A DNA stretch of 41,538 bases, taken from the NCBI GenBank assembly GCA_937870775.1, contig CALMZU010000306.1:1-41538 (forward strand), in the 5' to 3' direction. The notes under the pieces are model-generated. The model ran no database searches and had not been told where the DNA came from. It saw only the letters and a list, made by a program, of their open reading frames with translations. Origin of the DNA: an uncultured Elusimicrobia bacterium. Its GTDB lineage: Bacteria; Elusimicrobiota; Elusimicrobia; Elusimicrobiales; UBA9959. The first letter of the stretch is position 1. Each line of letters begins with the position of its first letter. The translations under genes were made by a program, and so were the position numbers. Positions 17,321 to 26,923 of the stretch are shown here, piece by piece.

Positions 17321-18021
17321 ACCGCGTTCTCCACGTGGCCCACCCCCGCCTTGAACTTCACGCGGGGCACGGCCTTCATCCAGCCTTTCTTAAGCACCAG
17401 CTCCATGTCGCGCTTGCCGGTCTCCGGCCTGAAGGCCATGAAGTCCAGCACGCGGCCGCTATGGTGTATCTCCTCGAGCGCCGCGGGGAAGGAATCCTTC
17501 CCGTCCAGCTCGTCGACGAGGGCGCGCGCGCAGATCATATCCTCGACGTGCGCGGCGTTGTAGAAAAGGCAGGCCGGCACTATCAGCGTCGGCATCGGGT
17601 TGGCGCGGCAGTAGGCCGCCACCGCCGGGAAATTGGCGAAGCAGGCTATAAGCACTTCCTTCGCGAGCAGCAGCGAGGAGGCGGCCGGCGAGCCGGAGTT
17701 GGTGACCGACAGCGCGGTCTTCGCCGGGTCTGAGCCGTAAAGGGCCGTGTAAGGGGAATTGTCGTACTGCGGCACGCCAAGGTCTATCTCGGAGAAGAGG
17801 TCGGCGTCCTTCTCCAGGCGGCGCGCCGAAAGCGCGCGGTCCGGCGTGGGGAAAAGGCGTATGTCCTTACGGCCGCTCTCGACGAGGGCGCATACGGTGT
17901 TGGAGAACCGGAACAGGTCTATCACTATGCCGCGGCCGCGCCAGGTGTTGGACTCGGCGCGGTCCAGCGCAATGCGGACCTCAGTCCCGGACGATATCGG
18001 CTGTTGAGACGTTGACGACAT
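17317..18021 (-). CDS. 2-phosphosulfolactate phosphatase-like (ComB family)
   Basis: GIVIDLFRFSNTVCALVESG; TNSGSPAASSLLLAKEVLIACFAN; start uncertain (41-nt overlap with upstream gene). Confidence 0.7.
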   Translation of the reverse strand: MSSTSQQPISSGTEVRIALDRAESNTWRGRGIVIDLFRFSNTVCALVESGRKDIRLFPTPDRALSARRLEKDADLFSEIDLGVPQYDNSPYTALYGSDPAKTALSVTNSGSPAASSLLLAKEVLIACFANFPAVAAYCRANPMPTLIVPACLFYNAAHVEDMICARALVDELDGKDSFPAALEEIHHSGRVLDFMAFRPETGKRDMELVLKKGWMKAVPRVKFKAGVGHVENAV

Positions 18022-18379
18022 ATTTTATGGCCAGCGCGCTCAGGTACATCTCGGGCTCCGTGTACTGCCCCATCGCCGGGCCGGAGTCGGCCTGGTCCAC
18101 GGATATGATCACGGCGTCGGCGCCCATCGCGGCGGCCTGCCGGCGGGCCTGCGCCTTCATCCGCTCCATCTCGCGCTGGCCGCTTGCGGAGCTGACGCGC
18201 GGGCCGTGTATGATGCCTATGCCGCCCCAGGGCTTGCGGGTCTCCTCGCGGGACGTGAAGACCTCGACCTCGCGCCAGTCGCGCGGGCTGAACCAGGGGC
18301 CCACCTGTATCTCGTCCAGTTTGGCCGTCGCGCAGGCGCAAAGCGCGGCGAGCGCGGCCGGCAGCAGGAGTTTCCTCAA
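17981..18379 (-). CDS. Putative lipoprotein, unknown function
   Basis: MRKLLLPAALAALCACATAKL lipobox; start overlaps stop of HicA-like ORF. Confidence 0.55.
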   Translation of the reverse strand: MRKLLLPAALAALCACATAKLDEIQVGPWFSPRDWREVEVFTSREETRKPWGGIGIIHGPRVSSASGQREMERMKAQARRQAAAMGADAVIISVDQADSGPAMGQYTEPEMYLSALAIKYVVNVSTADIVRD

Positions 18380-18561
18380 GGCTGGTCTACTCCGAGGTCG
18401 CGGCAGATCTTGCGGACGGTGAAGTCGGCTATCTCGTTATGCCTGGTGACCGGGACTTCCTTGTTGGAAGCGGGGTTCAGGAAGACCGAGTACTTGCCGC
18501 CCTCGCGGGAAAGCACGCAGCCTTTGTCTATCAGGTGTCTAACCAGGTCCTTGCGTTTCAT
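18376..18561 (-). CDS. HicA-like (YcfA) family protein, orphan, catalytic His apparently replaced
   Basis: MKRKDLVRHLIDKGCVLSREGGKYSVFLNPASNKEVPVTRHNEIADFTVRKICRDLGV; no HicB-like ORF adjacent. Confidence 0.75.
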   Translation of the reverse strand: MKRKDLVRHLIDKGCVLSREGGKYSVFLNPASNKEVPVTRHNEIADFTVRKICRDLGVDQP

Positions 18562-18569
18562 ATCAACCT

Positions 18570-18601
18570 CTTACGGGCCGTGAACTGCTGCGGCCCGTAA
18601 G
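18570..18601 (-). terminator. Hairpin terminator
   Basis: CTTACGGGCC / GGCCCGTAAG 10-bp perfect stem between 18623-19132 and the HicA-like gene. Confidence 0.55.
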
Positions 18602-18622
18602 TATATTTTAGCAATTCCTGGG

Positions 18623-19132
18623 CTAGTCGGCGCTGCGGGGAATGCGGTCCAGCAGTTTCCAGGAGGCGCCCGCGCGGCCCAGCGTCAGCTGCACCAGCGA
18701 GATGGCCCCGTCGTCCGCGCTCTCGAACACGAGGACGGTGCGGCCGCCCTCGGTGACGACGCCCTTGCACTGGCCGTAGGAGGAAGGCAGGCCGCCAGGC
18801 ACCGCGGCGCGCTCCTCGGTCTCGCCCTCGGAGGCCGTATAGCGGTTCTCGTCTATCTCGGCCTTGTTGTCGATCATCACCATGGACTCCTCGTCCTGGT
18901 CGCCGGCCTTCGCGGCCTGCTTTGCCGGGGCGGCCTGCGCCGCCTGGGCCGGCTGTGCCGCCGGCTGGGCGGCCGGGGTCTTGGCGGCGGCCTTCGCTGC
19001 CGCTTTAGTGGCCGTCTTGGCCGCCGTCTTCGCCGCGGCGGCGTCGGAAGCCGTACCGGCCGCGCCGGCGGTCTGAGCGCACAACGGCGCGGCGCAGAAC
19101 AGCGCTATAACCACGATGATCAGTTTTTGCAT
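18623..19132 (-). CDS. Secreted/periplasmic Ala-Lys-Pro-rich hypothetical protein
   Basis: Start MQKLIIVVIALFCAAPLCAQ with SD ggaggtggg; low-complexity AAKTAAKTATKAAAKAAAKTPAAQPAAQPAQ linker. Confidence 0.6.
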   Translation of the reverse strand: MQKLIIVVIALFCAAPLCAQTAGAAGTASDAAAAKTAAKTATKAAAKAAAKTPAAQPAAQPAQAAQAAPAKQAAKAGDQDEESMVMIDNKAEIDENRYTASEGETEERAAVPGGLPSSYGQCKGVVTEGGRTVLVFESADDGAISLVQLTLGRAGASWKLLDRIPRSAD

Positions 19133-19142
19133 ACCCACCTCC

Positions 19143-19946
19143 TCAAAATCTTTTCACGGCGACGCGGCCGGTCCTTATGCCCAGCAGCCTGCCCGCGAGG
19201 TCGGAGAAGCGCTCGGGGGCGTCGCTGACGACGAACTCGCTGGCGCCGCGGCGGCCGCGGTTCAGCAGCCCGCGCGACTCCAGTTCGGCGCGGGCGGCCA
19301 GCGCGGCGGCCCGGGCGGAGTCCACTATCTTCACCTTCGGCCCCATCACGCGGGCTATCACGCGCTTCAGCATCGGGTAATGGGTGCAGCCCAGTATCAG
19401 GGCGTCTATCTTCCTGCGGCGGAAGGGGGCCAGGTATTCGCGGGCCACCAGGGCGGCCACCGGCTTGGAGCACCAGCCTTCCTCCACTATCGGCACGAAA
19501 AGCGGGCAGGCCTTCTCGGTCACGTCGAGCGCCGGGGCGGCGGCGGCCAGCGCGCGGCTGTAGGCGCGGCTGTTGACGGTGGCCGTGGTGCCGGTCACCA
19601 GCACCCTGCCGCCGTGCGGCAGCGCGGCGGCCGCGGCGTCCACGCCCGGCTTTATCACGCCCATCACCGGCACCGGCGAGATCTTCCTGATCTCGTCGAG
19701 CGCCAGCGAGGAGGCGGTATTGCAGGCCACGATCAGGAGTTTTATGCGCCGCTCCAGCAGGAAGCGCGTTATCTCCGACGAGAACGAGATCACCGCCTGC
19801 GCGGACTTGGTGCCGTAGGGCACGCGCGCGGTGTCGCCGAAGTAGATCAGGTTCTCGCCGGGCAGCAGGTCCCGGAGGGCCTTGAACACGGTCAGGCCGC
19901 CCAGTCCGGAATCGAAGATCCCTACGGGTCTGTCGCTGTCCTTCAT
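19143..19946 (-). CDS. murI: Glutamate racemase
   Basis: PVGIFDSGLGGLTVFKALRDLLPGENLIYFGDTARVPYGTKS; ACNTAS; LGCTHYP. Confidence 0.97.
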   Translation of the reverse strand: MKDSDRPVGIFDSGLGGLTVFKALRDLLPGENLIYFGDTARVPYGTKSAQAVISFSSEITRFLLERRIKLLIVACNTASSLALDEIRKISPVPVMGVIKPGVDAAAAALPHGGRVLVTGTTATVNSRAYSRALAAAAPALDVTEKACPLFVPIVEEGWCSKPVAALVAREYLAPFRRRKIDALILGCTHYPMLKRVIARVMGPKVKIVDSARAAALAARAELESRGLLNRGRRGASEFVVSDAPERFSDLAGRLLGIRTGRVAVKRF

Positions 19947-19947
19947 C

Positions 19948-21492
19948 CTATTGCCACTTCTTCATGTCCGCGTACTTCATCACCGCGCGGTAGATGGCGT
20001 TGGCTATCTTGGCGCGCACCTTCTTGTCGTTCATGTTCTTCTGGTCGTGCGAATTGGTCATGAAGCCCATTTCCACCAGTATGCCCGGCGCGTAGGTGCC
20101 GCGCAGCACGTAGAAGGCCGCCTGCTTCACGCCGCGGTTGGCGAAAGGGGTGCGCTTCTCCATCTCGCCGGCCACCAGGCCGGCCAGCTGGCTGCCCTCG
20201 TTGAGGTATTCGTTCCTGGCCATCGAGTGCAGCAGCATGGCCGCCGCGTCGCCCTGGCCGTTGTCCTCGAGACCGACGACGGAGTTCTCGTAGTCGGCGA
20301 CCGCGGCCGCGCCCGGGTCGGAGGCCTTCTCCGACATGAAGAAGACCTCGAAGCCCTTCTCGCGGCGGTCGCGGGTGGCATTGGCGTGTATCGAGATGAA
20401 GATGTCCGCCTTGTAATCGTTGGCGATCTTGGAGCGGTCGGCGAGCGGGATGAACTCGTCGGTGTAGCGGGTCATGATCACGTCGAACATGTCCTCCGCC
20501 TTCAGCAGGTCGTAAAGTTCCTTGGCCGCCAGCAGGTTAAGTTCCTTCTCCTTGTAGCCGAAGAGCTTCTTGCCGCCGGGGTCCTTGCCGCCGTGGCCGG
20601 CGTCTATCACGATCTTCTTGCGCCCGGTACCCCCCACCTCGAGCTTGTCGGGGATGTTGGGGGCGCCGGCCGGCACGGCCGCGGCCTGCGCAGGCTCGGA
20701 CGGGGCTATCACCCTGGCCTCGGACTCCTGCCCGACGCCCTGCGGCACCGCCATCTCCAGGCGGGACACGTCGGCCACGATGCGGTCGGGATCGGCCAGT
20801 TTGAACACGTTGACCTTCCCGAAGTTCTCGTCGGGGCTTATCACGACGCGCGCCATCTTGTTCTCCTGCTTCAGGTCCACGCCGCGCACCACGCCGTCGC
20901 CGATGATGAGGTTCTCCTCCTTCGACAGCACGCCTTCCATCACGCCGATCTTGAACAGGTTGTTCTCCTTCTGCGTGACCTGGTACTCCAGCGGCTCGTC
21001 GAGGTAGAGCACTATGCGGGTCTTGTCCGGATAGGTGTAGTAGTTCACCGCGGTGATGTTCACCTCGCGCTGCGCCGACAGCGAGTTGGAGGCCTTGTCG
21101 TAGGCCAGGCTGAAACCGAACGCGTCGGAGAAATGGCGGGACACGAAGAAGTCCAGCGACAGGAAGGCCTTGCCGCCGCGCACTATCATCGGGTTCGGGA
21201 ACTCCTCCTTCGCCTCGTTGACCGTGACCGAGTCGGACTTCAGGAAGAAGACCACCTTGCCGCCCTTTATCTGCAGCAGCAGCTTGCCGGACACGGGGTA
21301 CCAGTAGATCTTGCCGCCCATCAGTTTGGCGGCCTGCGAGGAGTCCAGATACGTCACGCCGTTGAGCGAGTACGTGCCGATCTTCCCCGAATACACGCCG
21401 TTCCGGGCGTACTTCACCTCGTCCACCCGCGCCTGCGCGGGCGCGCAGAACGCGGAGAACAGCAGCAGCGACACCGATAACCATTTCAGCAT
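19948..21492 (-). CDS. N-acetylmuramoyl-L-alanine amidase (AMIN-like + Amidase_3)
   Basis: KIVIDAGHGGKDPGGKKLFGYKEKELNL; FISIHANA; GILVEMGFMTNSHD. Confidence 0.93.
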   Translation of the reverse strand: MLKWLSVSLLLFSAFCAPAQARVDEVKYARNGVYSGKIGTYSLNGVTYLDSSQAAKLMGGKIYWYPVSGKLLLQIKGGKVVFFLKSDSVTVNEAKEEFPNPMIVRGGKAFLSLDFFVSRHFSDAFGFSLAYDKASNSLSAQREVNITAVNYYTYPDKTRIVLYLDEPLEYQVTQKENNLFKIGVMEGVLSKEENLIIGDGVVRGVDLKQENKMARVVISPDENFGKVNVFKLADPDRIVADVSRLEMAVPQGVGQESEARVIAPSEPAQAAAVPAGAPNIPDKLEVGGTGRKKIVIDAGHGGKDPGGKKLFGYKEKELNLLAAKELYDLLKAEDMFDVIMTRYTDEFIPLADRSKIANDYKADIFISIHANATRDRREKGFEVFFMSEKASDPGAAAVADYENSVVGLEDNGQGDAAAMLLHSMARNEYLNEGSQLAGLVAGEMEKRTPFANRGVKQAAFYVLRGTYAPGILVEMGFMTNSHDQKNMNDKKVRAKIANAIYRAVMKYADMKKWQ

Positions 21493-21532
21493 ATGACTTT
21501 CTCCGGCTTGATGTAGGGCGGCCAGGCCGCGG

Positions 21533-22978
21533 TCACTCCAGTATTATCCTGTAGTCCTCCCAGGTCAGCTGCGGGTCGGAGGTTATCTTCACCGCGCGGT
21601 GCACGTTCTTCTCTATCATCGAGGCCTTCTTCTTGAGCACCTCGCAGAGCATCGGGTGCGCGACGACGCGCAGGTTGCCGCCGGGGCGGCCCATCGTGAT
21701 GTTGTGGATCTCGCGCTGTATCTTTATGCGTATGCTCTCGCTGGAGAGCACGCGGCCCGAGCCGTGGCACTCCGGGCACTCCTCGGTCAGCAGGCTGACG
21801 GTGCTCTCGCGCTTGCGCTCGCGGGTCATCTCGACGAGGCCGAGGCGCGTGATGGGCAGTATGCGGATCTTCGCGCGGTCGTGCGCGACGGCGGTCTCGA
21901 GGGCCTGCACCACCTTGTGGCGGTTGGAGGCCTTCTTCATGTCTATGAAGTCGATGACGATGATGCCGCCTATGTTCCTGAGGCGCAGCTGGCGGGCGAC
22001 CTCGCCCGCGGCCTCTATGTTGGTCGCGGTGACGGTCTCCTCCTGCGATTTATTGCCGGTGAAGCGGCCGGTGTTCACGTCGATGGCGCACAGCGACTCG
22101 GCCTCCTGGATGATGATCGAGCCGCCGTTCGGCAGCGGCACCTTCACGCGGCGCAGCTCGTCTATCTCGCGCTCGATGTTGAACGCCTTGAAGACCGGCG
22201 TCTTGCTGTCGTAGAACTTCACGCGGTCCTTCAGTTCCGGCGAGATCTTGGACGCCAGCTCGACGACGTTGTGGTAGTCGTCCTTGTTGTCGAGCATGTA
22301 GATCGTGGTCTCCTCGGAGAGGATGTCGCGGGCCACCTGCATCGTCATGTCCATGTCCTTGTGCAGCAGCGCCGGCGGGCGGGAGGTGTCGAAGCGGCTC
22401 TGCACGGTTTCCCACATCCGGAGCAGGTACTTCACCTCGCGGTCCAGTTCCTCCTCGGTGGCGCCCTCGGCCTCGGTGCGCACTATGCAGCCCTTCGTGC
22501 CGAGCATCTTGGAGTCGGAGATCTTGCGCATGATCTCGGAGAGGCGCTTGCGCTCCTCGGGGTTCTCTATGTTCTTCGAGACGCCGACGAAATCCTGGAA
22601 CGGCGTCAGCACCAGGTAGCGGCCGGGCAGCGAGACGTCCATCGTCACCTTCATGCCCTTGGTGCCTATCGCGTCCTTCGTGACCTGCACCATGACCTCC
22701 TGGTCCTTCTTGAGCAGCTTGTCGATGCCGTCCTTCTGGTTGCCGAGCACGTCGGAGATGTAGATGTAGGCGTTCTTGTCGAGGCCTATGTCCATGAACG
22801 CGCTCGAGATGCCGGGCAGCACGTTCTCGACGCGGGCCTTGTAGATGTTGCCGACGATGTTGCCCGAGCTCCGGCGCTCCCAGAACAGCTCGCTGAGCTT
22901 GCCGTCCTCGAGTATCGCTATGCGGGTCTCCTCGAACGAGGTGTTCGCGAAAATCTCTTTCTTAACCTTGTTAGCCAT
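21533..22978 (-). CDS. rng: Ribonuclease G/E family
   Basis: S1 domain start; VLPGISSAFMDIGLDKNAYIYISD; LCAIDVNTGRFTG; NIGGIIVIDFIDM; CPECHGSGRVLS. Confidence 0.96.
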   Translation of the reverse strand: MANKVKKEIFANTSFEETRIAILEDGKLSELFWERRSSGNIVGNIYKARVENVLPGISSAFMDIGLDKNAYIYISDVLGNQKDGIDKLLKKDQEVMVQVTKDAIGTKGMKVTMDVSLPGRYLVLTPFQDFVGVSKNIENPEERKRLSEIMRKISDSKMLGTKGCIVRTEAEGATEEELDREVKYLLRMWETVQSRFDTSRPPALLHKDMDMTMQVARDILSEETTIYMLDNKDDYHNVVELASKISPELKDRVKFYDSKTPVFKAFNIEREIDELRRVKVPLPNGGSIIIQEAESLCAIDVNTGRFTGNKSQEETVTATNIEAAGEVARQLRLRNIGGIIVIDFIDMKKASNRHKVVQALETAVAHDRAKIRILPITRLGLVEMTRERKRESTVSLLTEECPECHGSGRVLSSESIRIKIQREIHNITMGRPGGNLRVVAHPMLCEVLKKKASMIEKNVHRAVKITSDPQLTWEDYRIILE

Positions 22979-23022
22979 ATTGTCTCCTTGAAACCTTAAC
23001 CCTTTAAAGTTAAACCTTGAAC

Positions 23023-23706
23023 CTAGAAAACCTCGAGCTTGCCGCCCGAGTCCAACCAGTAAAGTTCCTTGCGTACTATGCGCCTGAAGACCGGCGCGCC
23101 TCCGGACATCAGTTCGGCGACGGTCTCCGGCTTCACGTTCTTTCCCGGCTCCTGCTTCAGCGTAAGCCTGAGCAGGGACGAAGACTGATCATACGATGCG
23201 TGCAGCACGGGGGTCCTCGCGTCGAGCGTCCTGCGCTCCCCGGAAGGCTTCACCTTCTCGTAGGGCAGGCTCTTCTTCGCCATGAAGGCGTCCACCGCGG
23301 CCTGCGAGAAGCCGGCGGGGAACTCCCCCTCCATGAAGAACTCCGCGGCGTTCACCGCGGCCTCTATCGACGGGAAGAAAACGGGTATGCGCTCGGCCGA
23401 CAGGACGCGGAACATCCCGTCGTCGAGCGCGCGGAAGCTCTCCAGCGCGCGGGCGCCGGGCACGAATTCGTCCAGGTACAGGTCGGCGTACTCGCAGAGG
23501 CTCTCGTGCCCGACGGAGACCGCCGGGCCGAAGGCCATGCGGGGCGCCTGCGCGCCGCCGGCCTTCGCCGGGCTGAAGCGCAGGCCGGTCGCGGCAGCGC
23601 GGGCGCGCAGCAGCTTCAGCTGCTCGAGATGGCTCAGGTCCTTCGCGGGGGCGAGCCTCGCGAACTTGAGCCTTATGCGCGACCTTGGGCCTTCGTTCAT
23701 CATCAT
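23023..23706 (-). CDS. DUF2344-like protein without the usual radical SAM partner
   Basis: RSRIRLKFARLAPAKDLSHLEQLKLLRARAAATGLRFSPAKAGGAQAPRMAFGPAVSVGHESLCEYADLYLDE; adjacent to rng. Confidence 0.75.
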   Translation of the reverse strand: MMMNEGPRSRIRLKFARLAPAKDLSHLEQLKLLRARAAATGLRFSPAKAGGAQAPRMAFGPAVSVGHESLCEYADLYLDEFVPGARALESFRALDDGMFRVLSAERIPVFFPSIEAAVNAAEFFMEGEFPAGFSQAAVDAFMAKKSLPYEKVKPSGERRTLDARTPVLHASYDQSSSLLRLTLKQEPGKNVKPETVAELMSGGAPVFRRIVRKELYWLDSGGKLEVF

Positions 23707-25043
23707 GTGAGCGCGTAGCGCCGGGCGTACACCGACTGCGCTATCCCTATGGCGGCCAGCGTGGCCACCAGGTTCGAGCCGCCGTACGACAGCAGCGGCA
23801 GCGGCACGCCCGCCACCGGCGTCAGGCCGAGCAGCATGCCGAAGTTCATTCCGAAATAGACGAGGAACATCCCGAAGATCCCGCAGTTCACGAGGTAGCC
23901 GAACCTGTCGCGCGCCAGCCGCGCGCCCTGCATGATGCGGCCTATCAGCAGCACGTACAGGCCGTTCACCAGCATCATGCCCCAGAAGCCCAGCTCCTCG
24001 CCGACCACGGCGAGTATGAAATCCGTATGCCGCTCCGGCACGAAGCCGAGGCGCGACTGCGTGCCCGAGAACACGCCGCGCCCCAGTATGCCTCCGGAGC
24101 CTATCGCTATGCGGGCCTGCAGCAGGTTGTAGCCCGCGCCGCGCGGGTCGGCCTCCGGGGACAGGAAGACCTCGAGGCGCTTCTGCTGGTACTCCTTCAT
24201 CTGGTTCTTCACCATCACGCCGGAGAAGAAGCCGAGCATCAGCACCACCGCCGCGCCTACGAAATAGATGCCGGTGACGTTGGCGTAGAACTTCACCGAC
24301 ACTCGCCACATGCCCCAGGCGGCGGCGCCCACGGCCAGCACGAAGAGGCCGGCGCTCAGCCACGAATCGGACAGGTGGAAGAAATAACTTATCAGCGCGC
24401 TGTCGAGCAGTTCCGGGTTCAGCGTGATGATGGTCCAGAGTATCGGGAACAGCGCCGAGATGAACGCGTAGCCCACGATGATGCCGAGGTGGAAGACGCT
24501 CGCCCCGGCGGCGAACAGCATGATCAGCACCACGGGGAAGGTGAGCAGTATCGCCGAGAAGTCCGGCTGTTTTATCAGCAGCAGGAAAACCGGCAGGCAC
24601 AGCGCGAAGGCGCCGAGCACGGTCTGGAGCTCGCGTATCTTGCCTATGCGCTTGTCCAGGAAATTGGCCAGCACCAGTATCAGGCCGATGCGCGCGAACT
24701 CCGAGGGCTGCACCGAGAAGAAAGGCAGGCGGAACCAGGACCGCGCGCCCTTGTCGACCACGCCGAACATCAGCACCGCGACGAGGGACAGCAGTATCAC
24801 GCCGTAGACGTATTTCCACTGGTCCTGGTAGATCTGGTAGTTGAGGCTCCACGCGATAAGGAAGGCCGTGAGGCCGAACGGGATGGCTATCAGCTGGGTG
24901 CGTATGATGCGGGCCTGCTGCGGCAGCACGGCCACCGAGGAGAAGACCGCTATGGTGCCTATGGTTATCAGTACCAGCACGGCGAGGAGCAGCGCCCAGT
25001 CCATGCGGTTCTTCTTGAGGCCGGATTGGGAAGCCTGTATCAC
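23703..25043 (-). CDS. rodA: Rod shape-determining peptidoglycan glycosyltransferase RodA
   Basis: SEDS protein: MDWALLLAVLVLITIGTIAVFSS; QPSEFARIG; GRGVFSGTQSRLGFVPERHTDFILAVVGEELGF; GGSNLVATLAAIGI; GTG start. Confidence 0.95.
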   Translation of the reverse strand: MIQASQSGLKKNRMDWALLLAVLVLITIGTIAVFSSVAVLPQQARIIRTQLIAIPFGLTAFLIAWSLNYQIYQDQWKYVYGVILLSLVAVLMFGVVDKGARSWFRLPFFSVQPSEFARIGLILVLANFLDKRIGKIRELQTVLGAFALCLPVFLLLIKQPDFSAILLTFPVVLIMLFAAGASVFHLGIIVGYAFISALFPILWTIITLNPELLDSALISYFFHLSDSWLSAGLFVLAVGAAAWGMWRVSVKFYANVTGIYFVGAAVVLMLGFFSGVMVKNQMKEYQQKRLEVFLSPEADPRGAGYNLLQARIAIGSGGILGRGVFSGTQSRLGFVPERHTDFILAVVGEELGFWGMMLVNGLYVLLIGRIMQGARLARDRFGYLVNCGIFGMFLVYFGMNFGMLLGLTPVAGVPLPLLSYGGSNLVATLAAIGIAQSVYARRYALT

Positions 25044-26923
25044 AGGGCCTCCTTCACGGCCGGCATGGCCGGCAGGCGCGGGCCGGCGGGCGCGGCGGGG
25101 ACGGGCGACACGACCGCGGCGGTGGACTTCTGCGCGGCGGCCGCGGCCTTGGCGGCGTCCAGCTCGGGCCTCAGGATGGCCTCTATGACGGCCCTGGCTA
25201 TGGGCACGGCGGCGGAGGCGCCGTGCTCGCCGTGCTCGACGAGCACCGCGACGGCGACCTTGGAAGGTTCGTTGTTGACGGTGGCGTAGGACACGAACCA
25301 GGCGTGGTCCTTGCCCTGCGGGTTCTGCGCGGTGCCGGTCTTGCCGAACATCTCCACGCCCTGTATCTTGGCGGCCTGGCCGGTACCCTCGGACACGACG
25401 CTGCGCAGGCCGTCCCTTATCAGCGTCCAAGTGGTGTCCTTGAGCTCCACCCTGCTGAGCGTCTCGGACTTGCCCTTGTAGAAAAGCTGTCCGTCGCTCT
25501 TCACGATGCGGTCGACGTAATACGGGCGGTAGAAGACCCCGCCGTTGGCGACCGCGGTTATCATCATGGCGGCCTGCATCGGCGTCATCAGCGTCTCGCC
25601 CTGTCCTATGGCGAGGTTCAGGGTGTCGCCTATGAACCAGTAGCTCTTCTTCGCGGCGCGCGGGCCGGGGCCGAAGACGTTGCCGGATTTCTCGTCGGGC
25701 AGGGCTATGCCGGAGGTCTTGCCGAGGCGGAACGCGCGCGCGTACTTCTCTATCGTCAGCGCGCCGGCCCTCTGGCCGGTCACGTAGAAGTAGACGTCGC
25801 AGGACTTGGCGAGGCCGTTTATGAAATCCACCGGGCCGTGGCCCTTCTTGTCCCAGCACTTGAAGATGCGGCTGCCGGCGTCGTAATAGCCGGGGCAGCG
25901 CACGGTGTCCTGAGGCGGCACGCGGCCGGACTCCAGCAGCGCGGCCGCGGTGATGATCTTGAAGATGGAGCCGGGCGGGTAGCTGCCCTGCAGCGCCACG
26001 TTGAACTCGGGCAGCGTCTTGCCGGCGGGCAGGCCCTCCTTCTCCGAGCCGGACAGCACGAACATGTTGGGGTCGTAGTCCGGCATCGAGACGAAGGCCA
26101 GCACCTTGCCGTCGCGCGGGTCCAGCGCCACGACGGCGCCCTTGCCGCTTATGGATTTCTCCAGGCCTTCCTCGGCGGCGGCCTGCGCCTTGGAGTTGAT
26201 GGTCAGGAAGATGTCGGCGCCGGGGGTCCACTTGCGGCTCTCCAGCACGCGGTTAAGCTTGCCGCGCGAGTCCACCTCGAGGTAGATGCCGCCGTCCTTG
26301 CCCTTGAGCTCGCGCTCGTACATCTTCTCCAGGCCGGCCTTGCCCAGCCTCGAGTCCATCGAATAGTCCTTATCCTTGGAACGGGACGCCCAGTCCCGGG
26401 CGTCCATCTTGCCGATGTAGCCTATCAGGTGGCTCAGGTACGCGCCGAACGGGTAGTAGCGCCGCGCCTCGACGATGATGTCGATGCCGGGGTACACCGC
26501 CTTCAGCTCGGACAGCGAGAGCATGATATTGGAAGGCAGGTTCTCGGCGAGGCGCACCGGCTTCTCGCGGCTGGTGGACTTGTATATCGCCTTGCGCAGG
26601 TCCTCGTAGTCGGCGCCGAGCGGGCGCGCTATGGCGCGGGCCATGCGGTCGATCTCGGGGCCGGTGCGCTCCTGGCTGGGGAAATAGATGAGGCTGAAAG
26701 AGGGCTTGCTGGTGGCCAGCGCCACCTCGTCGGAGGAGAAGATGCGGCCGCGCGGCGCGGCCTGCGCTATGACCTGCGTGCGGTTCTTCTCGGCTATCTC
26801 GCGGTAATGCGAGGCGTTGAGCACCTGCAGGTTCACCAGCCGCAGCGTGAAGACCAGGGCGGCGCCGTAGGCGAGCACCCACAGCAGCTCCAGCCTCTCC
26901 TGCGGTATCTGGCGGTCGATCAT
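25040..26923 (-). CDS. mrdA: Penicillin-binding protein 2
   Basis: PAPRGRIFS-like dimerisation region; YPPGSIFKIITAAALLE (SxxK); SCD; GKTGTAQNPQ (KTG). Confidence 0.95.
   Translation of the reverse strand: MIDRQIPQERLELLWVLAYGAALVFTLRLVNLQVLNASHYREIAEKNRTQVIAQAAPRGRIFSSDEVALATSKPSFSLIYFPSQERTGPEIDRMARAIARPLGADYEDLRKAIYKSTSREKPVRLAENLPSNIMLSLSELKAVYPGIDIIVEARRYYPFGAYLSHLIGYIGKMDARDWASRSKDKDYSMDSRLGKAGLEKMYERELKGKDGGIYLEVDSRGKLNRVLESRKWTPGADIFLTINSKAQAAAEEGLEKSISGKGAVVALDPRDGKVLAFVSMPDYDPNMFVLSGSEKEGLPAGKTLPEFNVALQGSYPPGSIFKIITAAALLESGRVPPQDTVRCPGYYDAGSRIFKCWDKKGHGPVDFINGLAKSCDVYFYVTGQRAGALTIEKYARAFRLGKTSGIALPDEKSGNVFGPGPRAAKKSYWFIGDTLNLAIGQGETLMTPMQAAMMITAVANGGVFYRPYYVDRIVKSDGQLFYKGKSETLSRVELKDTTWTLIRDGLRSVVSEGTGQAAKIQGVEMFGKTGTAQNPQGKDHAWFVSYATVNNEPSKVAVAVLVEHGEHGASAAVPIARAVIEAILRPELDAAKAAAAAQKSTAAVVSPVPAAPAGPRLPAMPAVKEAL

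Noticed and set aside
18920-19075. Ala/Lys/Pro low-complexity tract as a tandem DNA repeat
   Set aside because: Imperfect codon-level repeat inside a plausible signal-peptide protein linker; no distinct repeat unit at DNA level.
19882-21480. 532-aa plus-strand ORF antisense to the amidase
   Set aside because: Shadow ORF; Amidase_3 motifs lie on the minus strand.
23703-26231. 842-aa ORF as a single protein
   Set aside because: Only the C-terminal part (RodA, from the GTG at 25043) is real; the N-terminal part is a shadow of mrdA.
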